From assembly GCF_900156895.1 (NCBI RefSeq), contig NZ_FTPD01000023.1, positions 130,892 to 194,891 on the forward strand: DNA of 64,000 bases, in the 5' to 3' direction. Below, one piece after another: positions 57,564-64,000 of this stretch (position 1 is the stretch's first letter; each line of letters opens with the position of its first letter). The notes below the pieces were generated by a model, which saw only the letters and a program-made list of their open reading frames with translations, was not told the DNA's origin and did not search any database. Position numbers and translations under genes: made by a program. This DNA comes from Mesorhizobium prunaredense (GTDB taxonomy: Bacteria > Pseudomonadota > Alphaproteobacteria > Rhizobiales > Rhizobiaceae).

Positions 57564-58580
57564 CTATGCCGCCTCCATCTCATCGGTGTACGTCCCAAGA
57601 CTAGCCGCGCCGTTACAGCGAGCCCGGTGGTAAAGGGCCTGTTGGCCCATCTTCAGCTCCTCGTCGCGTCCATGCCACGCCTCCAGCGCCGGATCCTGGA
57701 GTGCGCGCCCGTAGGAGAAACTGATCTTCCAAGGCTTTGGCCCGGGCAGTTGGTTGATCGCCTTGAGGTGGGCGGTGGCCACCCGGTCGTTCTGACCACC
57801 CGACAGGAACACGATGCCGGGGACCGCCGCGGGCACGTGCCGGCGCAAGCAGCGGAGCGTGGCGCCTGCGACGTCCCGCAAGGGAACCGGACGAGAGTAG
57901 TCCTCACCCGCGATCACCATGTTGGGCTTGAGCAGCATGAACTCCAGCACGACACGCTGTTCGAACAGGGCACGGAACACGGCGTGAAGGACCACGCCAG
58001 TGACATCCTCGCAGCGCTCGATCGTGTGCGATCCCTCCATCAACACCTCCGGTTCAACGATTGGCACGAGTTGCTGCTCCTGGCAAAGCGCGGCGTACCG
58101 CCCTAAGGCGTGTGCGTTGGCACTCACGCACGCGGCGCTCGGCAGCGTCTCCGCAATGCGTATGACTGCCCGCCACTTCGCGAAGCGGGCGCCCATGCCG
58201 CGGTATTCGGAGAGGCGATCCCGGAGCCCGTCGAGCCCTTCGGTGACTGTCTCCTCGGGAGAGCCGGCAAGCGGCTTCGCGCCTGTGTCAACCTTGATCC
58301 CGGGCAGGATCCCCTGGCTGGAGAGGACCTGAGTGAACGGCGTCCCGCCGGAACTCTTCTGGCGGATGGTCTCGTCGTGCATGATGACGCCGCTGATGAA
58401 CTCGGCCGCGCCCGTGGAGGTGAAGAGCATTTCACGGTAGGTGCGCCGGCTTTGCTCGGTGGAATGGATTCCGAGCGCATCGAACCGCTTGGTCAATGTG
58501 GGCACGGTCTCGTCCGCCGCCAAAATACCCTTCCCCTCGGCGACTAACGCCGCTGCGATGCTCCCCAGATCGTGGTTCAT
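57564..58580 (-). CDS. Class I fructose-bisphosphate aldolase
   Basis: The 338-residue eukaryote-type Schiff-base aldolase cleaves fructose 1,6-bisphosphate to triose phosphates. Visible are GKGILAADETVPTLTKRFDALGI, the RQKSSGGTPF region, FAKWRAVI with the Lys/Arg pair, IVEPEVLMEG, the Schiff-base Lys in LEFMLLKPNMV, and FLSGGQND. The C-terminal Tyr of vertebrate enzymes is replaced by a short YTDEMEAA tail. GGAGGG 7 bases before the ATG (MNHDLGS) sets the start. Upstream, a 24-base unit that includes the ribosome-binding site is duplicated. Confidence 0.92.
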   Translation of the reverse strand: MNHDLGSIAAALVAEGKGILAADETVPTLTKRFDALGIHSTEQSRRTYREMLFTSTGAAEFISGVIMHDETIRQKSSGGTPFTQVLSSQGILPGIKVDTGAKPLAGSPEETVTEGLDGLRDRLSEYRGMGARFAKWRAVIRIAETLPSAACVSANAHALGRYAALCQEQQLVPIVEPEVLMEGSHTIERCEDVTGVVLHAVFRALFEQRVVLEFMLLKPNMVIAGEDYSRPVPLRDVAGATLRCLRRHVPAAVPGIVFLSGGQNDRVATAHLKAINQLPGPKPWKISFSYGRALQDPALEAWHGRDEELKMGQQALYHRARCNGAASLGTYTDEMEAA

Positions 58581-58586
58581 CGTGGG

Positions 58587-58634
58587 CCCTCCCGTTTGCT
58601 CTCCGTCGTACCCTCCCGTTTGCTCTCCGTCGTA
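58587..58634. repeat. Perfect tandem duplication of 24 bases in aldolase leader
   Basis: Two identical 24-base copies (58587-58610 and 58611-58634). On the minus strand each copy ends in ACGGGAGGG, so the aldolase leader has two ribosome-binding sites 24 bases apart. If translated, the unit encodes YDGEQTGG twice. Confidence 0.95.
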
Positions 58635-58849
58635 CTCGTGCACCCTTTATCCGAGCAAGAAATTATGTGGCGCAAGATCAGATGAGATCAAGAGTACGAG
58701 AAAGAATGTCGCAACAAGTCAGCGGGTTTCCCAAACAGGATTGCCTGCCTCAACCGTGTTGGCGGCAGTCCGGTCGCTGCTGAAGTGTGCCTCGCTCCCT
58801 GCACCCGACAGCTCAGTGTGCTCGCATGCCCTGATGTTGTCCTACAGCG

Positions 58850-60169
58850 CTACAGCCATCCTCCCGCGAAACCTGCTCGACGCAATCCCTCTACCACCGG
58901 CGAACAGCGGCGCATGAGGTTCCAGAGCAAGCCAGTCCGGTAGTTTTCGATCATAAGCACGACCGGTCCCTGGTCGATCCCAAAGTGGTACGGGGACACC
59001 CACCATCCCGTGGGACTATCTTCTATCGTGAATGACGGATTGAAGGACGGTTTGAATCCGTAAAGCCGTGTCATGCCGAGATTCATCCGGGCAAAATTGC
59101 GGGCAGTGGGGATAACGATCTCTGGCGCGAATGGCAGCGAGGCTATGACAACCCAAGGTGCGACCGTCCCGTCGTCGGGCCCGAACGGAGCGCCGCGGGC
59201 AATGTAATCGAAGAACTGCCGCTCAAGGCCATTGACCGATCGCGTGATCCAGCCCGGCCCGTCGCAGGCCGTGAACCCCCAGCAATGTTGGCCATAGCCG
59301 GCGAACTCCATCGGGTTTCGAATTGCATACTCCTGCTGCACGAAAGTTGCTTGCCGGCTGTTCTCGAAATAGTCGCTGTCGTGGTGACGCATGAACGCAT
59401 CGCGGATGCCGCGAAAGTCCACCCACATGTGCGACAGCTGATGAGTAAAGAGCGGGCCTGAATAAAGCAGCTCGCGGCCGTAGATTTTCTTCCATTCGTA
59501 GGTTGCGGTGTAGGCGGCATAGCTCTGCGGGTGCAACGGGTGGGTCGGCGAGCCAAGGCCGAGGATGTAGAGTAGCAAGCCCTCATCGTAACCCCGCCAC
59601 CGATGCGGGATGAATCCGCTTTCCGGGCGCCAGCCATGCGTCAGCGAAAGACCGCCATTGCAGGCCCAGTTCCAGTCGGCACGCTCATACAGCGTAGTAG
59701 CGAGGTGGCGGATTTCCGCTTCATCCGGAGTGTCGCGATCGAAATAGGTAGCAACGGTTAGGGCGCCTGCAAACAGGAACGCGGAATCGATCGTGGACAA
59801 CTCGCACTGCCAAACGCGGCGACCCGTCTCGATATCCAGAAAATGATAGAAGAAGCCTTTGTAACCAGATGTGTTTGGCTCCGGTCCCTGCGGACAATCC
59901 GTCAAGTATCGCAATCGTTTGCGGGCGATCTTTGCCGCGAATTCGCGGATAAGAATTCCTCGTTCTACAATGACGGGAATTGTCGCGAGCGCCATGCCGA
60001 TTGCGGCGATGCTTGCCGGAGCATTCGGTTCCGTCTTGTCGCGTACCAGCCCGTTGTCGGGGTTCGTCTCATGCAGATAGTACAGCAATGTCGAGAACTG
60101 CAATCGCGCCAGGTCTTGATCGGTCGGCAACCGATCAAGCTCGGCATCCGTCGACAGCGTGTCGGGCAT
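58850..60169 (-). CDS. Stand-alone PF10091 glucoamylase-like protein (GH144/GH189 type)
   Basis: The 439-residue soluble protein is an (alpha/alpha)6 barrel of the PF10091 family: LLYYLHETNPDNGLVRDKT (~30-48), ASIAAIGMALATIPVIVERG, TSGYKGFFYHFLDIETGRR, LSTIDSAFLFAGAL, HGWRPESGFIPHRWRGYDEG, LFTHQLSHMWVDFRG, WGFTACDGPG and TGWWVSPYHFGIDQGPVVLM. The family holds GH144 endo-beta-1,2-glucanases, and the related GH189 domain is the transglycosylase module inside cyclic beta-1,2-glucan synthase. No signal peptide, so it is cytoplasmic, unlike secreted GH144 enzymes. Start ATG has only a distant GGAG. Neighbours are GH94, aldolase and phosphoketolase. Confidence 0.85.
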   Translation of the reverse strand: MPDTLSTDAELDRLPTDQDLARLQFSTLLYYLHETNPDNGLVRDKTEPNAPASIAAIGMALATIPVIVERGILIREFAAKIARKRLRYLTDCPQGPEPNTSGYKGFFYHFLDIETGRRVWQCELSTIDSAFLFAGALTVATYFDRDTPDEAEIRHLATTLYERADWNWACNGGLSLTHGWRPESGFIPHRWRGYDEGLLLYILGLGSPTHPLHPQSYAAYTATYEWKKIYGRELLYSGPLFTHQLSHMWVDFRGIRDAFMRHHDSDYFENSRQATFVQQEYAIRNPMEFAGYGQHCWGFTACDGPGWITRSVNGLERQFFDYIARGAPFGPDDGTVAPWVVIASLPFAPEIVIPTARNFARMNLGMTRLYGFKPSFNPSFTIEDSPTGWWVSPYHFGIDQGPVVLMIENYRTGLLWNLMRRCSPVVEGLRRAGFAGGWL

Positions 60170-60252
60170 AGCGCGTAAGTGCTCCGTTAACCGAGGTTTA
60201 CCGGGGCATCGGGCATGTTCGCCTCAAAGACTGATTTGGATTGCAGCTCAAC

Positions 60253-62721
60253 TCAAATATTGTCGCTTTCCGTTGACGTCCGTCGAGACTCGCCGCCCTT
60301 GTCCATCAAGCCCCATTTCCAACCGCTGATGTCCGGCAGATCATCACCATACTTCTCGATGTACTGTCTGTGTTCGATCAGCTTCTCGTGAATAGCCTGC
60401 TTGAAGTAAGCGGCGCGGGCGCCCAGTTGCGGCAGGCGATCGATTACGTCCTCCACCAGATGGAAACGATCGAGGTCGTTCAACACCACCATATCGAAGG
60501 GAGTAGAGGTCGTGCCTTCTTCCTTGTAGCCGCGGACGTGCAGGTTGTCGTGGTTGGTTCGGCGATAGGTCAGCCGGTGGATTAGCCAGGGATAGCCGTG
60601 GAAGGCAAAGATGATGGGCTTATTCTTGGTAAACAGCGCATCGAAATCGCGACCCGGCAAGCCATGCGGATGTTCTTCCGGCGGCTGCAGCTTCATCAGA
60701 TTCACCACGTTGACCACCCGCACCTTTAATTCCGGTAAGTGCTCGCGGATCAACGCCACTGCAGCCAGCGTCTCCAGGGTCGGGACATCGCCGCAACACG
60801 CCATCACCACGTCGGGCTCGCTGCCCTTGTCGTTGCTGGCCCACTCCCAAATGCCAAGACCTTGAGTGCAGTGCTTGACGGCTTGGTCTATCGTCAGCCA
60901 TTGCGGCGCGGGTTGCTTGCCGGCGACCACGACATTGACATAGTTGCGACTGCGCAGGCAGTGATCGGTCACCGCCAGGAGGGTGTTGGCATCGGGCGGC
61001 AAATAGATCCGGATCACTTCCGCTTTCTTATTGGCGACATGATCGAGGAATCCCGGGTCCTGATGGCTGAAGCCATTGTGGTCCTGGCGCCAGACGTGCG
61101 AGCTGAGGAAGTAGTTAAGCGATGCGATTGATCGGCGCCAGGGAATCTCGTGGCAGACCTTCAGCCACTTGGCGTGCTGGTTGAACATCGAGTCGATGAT
61201 GTGGATGAAGGCTTCATAGCAGGAGAAGAAGCCATGCCGGCCGGTTAATAGATAGCCCTCCAGCCAGCCTTGGCACTGATGTTCGCTGAGCACCTCCATC
61301 ACGCGGCCATCTGGCGCCAAATGGTCGTCCTCCGGGTAGATTTCGGCCATGTAACATCGGTTGGTAACCTCCAACACGTCCTGCCAACGATTGGAGTTGT
61401 TTTCATCCGGGCTGAACAGGCGGAAATTGTTGCTTTCCAAATTCAATTTCATCACATCCCGGAGAAACTTGCCCATCAGCCGTGCCGACTCGACCGTGGT
61501 TGCGCCTGGGCTGGGCACCGCCACTGCATAGTCCCGGAAGTCTGGCATCTTAAGGTCGCGCAACTTCAAACCGCCATTGGCGTGCGGATTGTCGCTCATT
61601 CGGCGATGCCCCATCGGAGCCAGCGATGCCAGTTTGGAATTGAACCGGCCATCTGCATCGAACAGGTCGTCAGGCCGGTAGCTCTTCATCCACTTTTCAA
61701 GAATCCGGATGTGCGCCGGCTTGTCCATGTCGCCCATGGGAACCTGGTGGGCGCGCCAATAGTCTTCACACTTCTTGCCGTCGATTTCCGGCGGGCAAGT
61801 CCAACCCTTCGGCGTGCGGAAGACGATCATCGGCCAAGCCGGGCGTTTCAGGTTGCCGTTGTTTCGGGCATCAGCCCAGATTTGTTTGATTTCCGCCACT
61901 GCGGTGTCCAGCGCGTCAGCCAACTGCTGGTGGACGTCCTCCGGGTCGTGTCCCTCGACGAAGTAAGGCGTATAGCCCATGCCCTCGAAAAACTTTTGCA
62001 ATTCGTCCTTCGGAATGCGCGCTAAGAAGCACGGGTTGGCGATCTTGTACCCGTTGAGGTGAAGAATGGGCAGCACGCAGCCATCGCGGGCCGGATTCAG
62101 GAATTTGTTTCCATGCCAGCCGGTCGCGAGAGGCCCGGTCTCGGCTTCGCCGTCGCCAACGACACAGGCGACGATCAGGTCCGGGTTGTCGAAGGCCGCA
62201 CCAAAGGCGTGGCTCAAGGCGTAACCGAGTTCCCCGCCCTCATGAATGCTGCCGGGCGTCTCCGGGGCAACGTGACTGGGAATGCCACCGGGAAAGCTGA
62301 ACTGCTTGAACAGTCTCTTCATACCCTCCGCGTCTTGGCTGATATTTGGGTATACCTCGCTGTAGGTACCTTCCAGATAGGCGTGAGCAACCAGGGCAGG
62401 GCCGCCGTGTCCCGGTCCGATGATGTAGATCATGTTGAGGTCGTCGCGTTTGATGACCCGGTTTAGGTGGACATAGAGCATGTTCAGACCGGGCGTCGTG
62501 CCCCAGTGGCCGAGCAGGCGAGGCTTGATGTGCTCGCGTTTCAGCGGCTCCTTCAACAATGGGTTGTCGAGAAGATAGATCTGGCCAACCGACAGATAGT
62601 TGGATGCCCGCCAGCAGGCGTCCATCGCCTGTAATTCGTCAGTCGAGAGGGCGCTAACGGCCGCCGCCGAAATTTCGCCAGAACGACCTTTCTTTTTCGT
62701 TGCGGTCTTAATCGATGCCAT
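60253..62721 (-). CDS. xfp: Phosphoketolase (xylulose-5-P/fructose-6-P)
   Basis: Cleaves xylulose 5-phosphate or fructose 6-phosphate with phosphate to acetyl phosphate plus a C3 or C4 sugar phosphate, using thiamine diphosphate. The 822-residue length is typical. Motifs: WRASNYLSVGQIYLLDNPLL, LLGHWGTTPGLNMLYVHLNR, IYIIGPGHGGPALVAHAYLE, TPGSIHEGGELGYALSHAFG, the TPP motif VVGDGEAETGPLATGWHGNK, SEHQCQGWLEGYLLTGRHGF and the C-terminal RGYKEEGTTSTPFDMVVLND. GAAGAGGAG precedes the ATG. It probably feeds acetate production and ATP under low oxygen. Confidence 0.96.
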   Translation of the reverse strand: MASIKTATKKKGRSGEISAAAVSALSTDELQAMDACWRASNYLSVGQIYLLDNPLLKEPLKREHIKPRLLGHWGTTPGLNMLYVHLNRVIKRDDLNMIYIIGPGHGGPALVAHAYLEGTYSEVYPNISQDAEGMKRLFKQFSFPGGIPSHVAPETPGSIHEGGELGYALSHAFGAAFDNPDLIVACVVGDGEAETGPLATGWHGNKFLNPARDGCVLPILHLNGYKIANPCFLARIPKDELQKFFEGMGYTPYFVEGHDPEDVHQQLADALDTAVAEIKQIWADARNNGNLKRPAWPMIVFRTPKGWTCPPEIDGKKCEDYWRAHQVPMGDMDKPAHIRILEKWMKSYRPDDLFDADGRFNSKLASLAPMGHRRMSDNPHANGGLKLRDLKMPDFRDYAVAVPSPGATTVESARLMGKFLRDVMKLNLESNNFRLFSPDENNSNRWQDVLEVTNRCYMAEIYPEDDHLAPDGRVMEVLSEHQCQGWLEGYLLTGRHGFFSCYEAFIHIIDSMFNQHAKWLKVCHEIPWRRSIASLNYFLSSHVWRQDHNGFSHQDPGFLDHVANKKAEVIRIYLPPDANTLLAVTDHCLRSRNYVNVVVAGKQPAPQWLTIDQAVKHCTQGLGIWEWASNDKGSEPDVVMACCGDVPTLETLAAVALIREHLPELKVRVVNVVNLMKLQPPEEHPHGLPGRDFDALFTKNKPIIFAFHGYPWLIHRLTYRRTNHDNLHVRGYKEEGTTSTPFDMVVLNDLDRFHLVEDVIDRLPQLGARAAYFKQAIHEKLIEHRQYIEKYGDDLPDISGWKWGLMDKGGESRRTSTESDNI

Positions 62722-63074
62722 CGTTCGCTCCTCTTCCAGAATGGGATCGGTCGCGTTGACACGGTCTTGGCAAGCCGCAGTTACTGCGCAGTTGGCATGG
62801 ATATGAGCACGATGAACCGATACGGCTTATCCGAGGCCGACTTGGACGCTAGTATAGACCAAAATGGGCAAGGATGCTCGCGATTTCGCCTGGCGTTCTG
62901 ACCTTGGCGGGACCGCGGGTGTCGTCACAAATCTGCCATCACCGGCACCGCATAGTTCTCATTGACCCGCCGCGGTGCTAATCAGGCCGAGCCTACTATC
63001 AGAGGGGATCGTGCTGGGAAAAGCTCCTTCTAGGCTGGATCAGCCACTCCACAAGTGTTTGCAGAGGAGACGTC
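62722..63074. other. Divergent promoter region between xfp and DUF3141 gene
   Basis: About 350 bases with no coding frame I can support. It must contain promoters for xfp (minus) and the DUF3141 gene (plus). I looked for an FNR/FixK box (TTGAT-N4-ATCAA) and found none. Confidence 0.5.
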
Positions 63075-64000
63075 ATGATCGCTCGCAGAAGTCAGATCGC
63101 CGGCGGCGACTTTGCCAACCCGTTCTCCCCCTTTGCTCCGGCGCTCAACTATCTTGTCGATGCGGCACAGCGGAGCGTTCTGTTCTGGGATGTCATGGGG
63201 AAGCGCGCCAACCAGTATCACGAGCATCTGGCCAAGGAGGCGCCGCACGTCCTGAATTACGAGACCGAGGTGGTGATGGACGGGCGCACGCTCGACCGGC
63301 CCGTCAACTATGCTCTGGTCCGCATCATTCCGCCGGCGGGCGCCACTGTCAGTCAAGACCGCCGTCCATTCGTCGTCGTTGATCCTCGCGCTGGACATGG
63401 TCCGGGGATCGGAGGCTTCAAGGCAGACAGCGAGATAGGCGTCGCTTTCAAGGCCGGGCATCCCTGTTATTTCGTAGGCTTCCTGCCAGAACCCGTGCCC
63501 GGACAGACGATCGAAGATATTGCGCTGGCGGAGGCGATCTTCCTTGAAAAAGTGATCGCGCTGCATCCGCAGGCCGATGGCAAGCCCTGCGTGATTGGGA
63601 ACTGCCAGGCGGGTTGGGCGATGATGATGCTCGCGGCCCTGCGTCCCGAACTCTTCGGAACGATCATCCTAGCCGGCTCTCCGCTCTCCTACTGGGCCGG
63701 AGTGCATGGCAAGAATCCGATGCGCTACTCTGGCGGACTGTTGGGCGGCAGCTGGCTCACGGCGCTGACAAGCGATCTTGGCGCGGGCAAGTTCGATGGC
63801 GCATGGCTGGTGCAGAATTTCGAGAACCAAAATCCGGCCAACACGCTTTGGAGCAAGCAATACAATCTGTATTCCAAGATCGACACCGAAGCGCCTCGAT
63901 ATCTGGGTTTCGAGCGATGGTGGGGTGGTCATGTCAATCTGAACGCTGAAGAAATCCAGTTCATCGTTGACGAACTTTTTATCGGGAACAACCTCGCGGC
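63075..64000 (+). CDS. DUF3141 alpha/beta-hydrolase (PhaC-like), 3' truncated by window edge
   Basis: The frame from ATG 63075 (GAGGAG six bases upstream) stays open to the window edge. The N-terminus reads GGDFANPFSPFAPALNYLVD, AQRSVLFWDVMGKRANQYHE, followed by FVVVDPRAGHGPGIGGFKAD and the nucleophile elbow GNCQAGWAMMMLAAL, where Cys takes the place of the usual Ser as in PHA synthases. DUF3141 proteins (~750-800 residues) occur beside phosphoketolase/acetate genes in rhizobia. By likeness the protein could act on hydroxyacyl thioesters, but no function is established. Confidence 0.85.
   Translation, partial: MIARRSQIAGGDFANPFSPFAPALNYLVDAAQRSVLFWDVMGKRANQYHEHLAKEAPHVLNYETEVVMDGRTLDRPVNYALVRIIPPAGATVSQDRRPFVVVDPRAGHGPGIGGFKADSEIGVAFKAGHPCYFVGFLPEPVPGQTIEDIALAEAIFLEKVIALHPQADGKPCVIGNCQAGWAMMMLAALRPELFGTIILAGSPLSYWAGVHGKNPMRYSGGLLGGSWLTALTSDLGAGKFDGAWLVQNFENQNPANTLWSKQYNLYSKIDTEAPRYLGFERWWGGHVNLNAEEIQFIVDELFIGNNLA

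Noticed and set aside
62722..63074. Search for FNR/FixK boxes (TTGAT-N4-ATCAA) upstream of xfp, and likewise upstream of adhP, eutBC and ccoS
   Set aside because: No site with both half-sites intact was found by eye, so control by low oxygen is not claimed from sequence.
1..64000. CRISPR arrays, rRNA operons, complete insertion sequences, prophage genes
   Set aside because: None was seen. Tandem repeats present are too few and lack spacers, and the only transposase trace is a short IS110 fragment.

Overview
The window looks like chromosome from an alphaproteobacterium of the order Rhizobiales, most likely Mesorhizobium or a close relative. The support is a high-GC codon pattern, the set of housekeeping neighbours (lgt-midA-pgeF, prs, rplY-pth-ychF, apt next to petABC), a CenR/CenK two-component pair preceded by a PetP-like MarR regulator, BA14K and YbjN proteins, and mosaic palindromic intergenic repeats of a kind I associate with mesorhizobia. 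The genus is an inference; no rRNA or tRNA gene is present to anchor it.

Positions 1-36,650 are mostly conserved core sequence. In order: a DUF1428 tail and a TPR-sulfotransferase; small hypothetical genes and a double-Kazal lipoprotein; two cold-shock genes that share a leader hairpin; a BA14K protein and an MBL-fold hydrolase; ilvE divergent from marR-cenR-cenK with a strong palindromic operator between them; a GT4 glycosyltransferase; csaA, ybjN-like and ubiK; lgt-midA-pgeF-M24 peptidase; prs; an AraC/MFS pair. Next comes a minus-strand cluster at 22.7-27.0 kb (Rieske ferredoxin, sugar-type binding protein, sterol-desaturase-type oxygenase, PanB-like aldolase, LacI regulator) that resembles no pathway I can name. 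Then follow rplY-pth-ychF, corA, two maoC genes, apt, and the cytochrome bc1 operon petABC.

Positions 36,650-64,000 form an accessory region rich in gene remnants. Intact genes include ccoS, a DUF3302/HlyD pair, a universal stress protein, DUF2950 and DUF3300 proteins, a K+ channel, a Ca2+/H+ exchanger, an AI-2E family permease, a VIT-like protein, a fused and apparently Tat-exported ethanolamine ammonia-lyase, alcohol dehydrogenase, a large GH94 protein, a histidine phosphatase, class I fructose-bisphosphate aldolase, a stand-alone PF10091 glucoamylase-like protein, phosphoketolase and the start of a DUF3141 hydrolase. Between them lie decayed pieces of fixI/ccoI, aspartate decarboxylase (aspD), the aspartate:alanine antiporter (aspT), an alpha/beta hydrolase, an IS110 transposase and a second phosphoketolase.

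Read together, the accessory region looks like an eroding low-oxygen/stress metabolism island: beta-glucan handling, a phosphoketolase shunt, acetaldehyde/ethanol metabolism, aspartate/alanine exchange and cbb3 oxidase assembly. The two most unusual items are the single-chain Tat-EutB-EutC protein and the pair of soluble proteins that match the two C-terminal modules of cyclic beta-1,2-glucan synthase without its glucosyltransferase.
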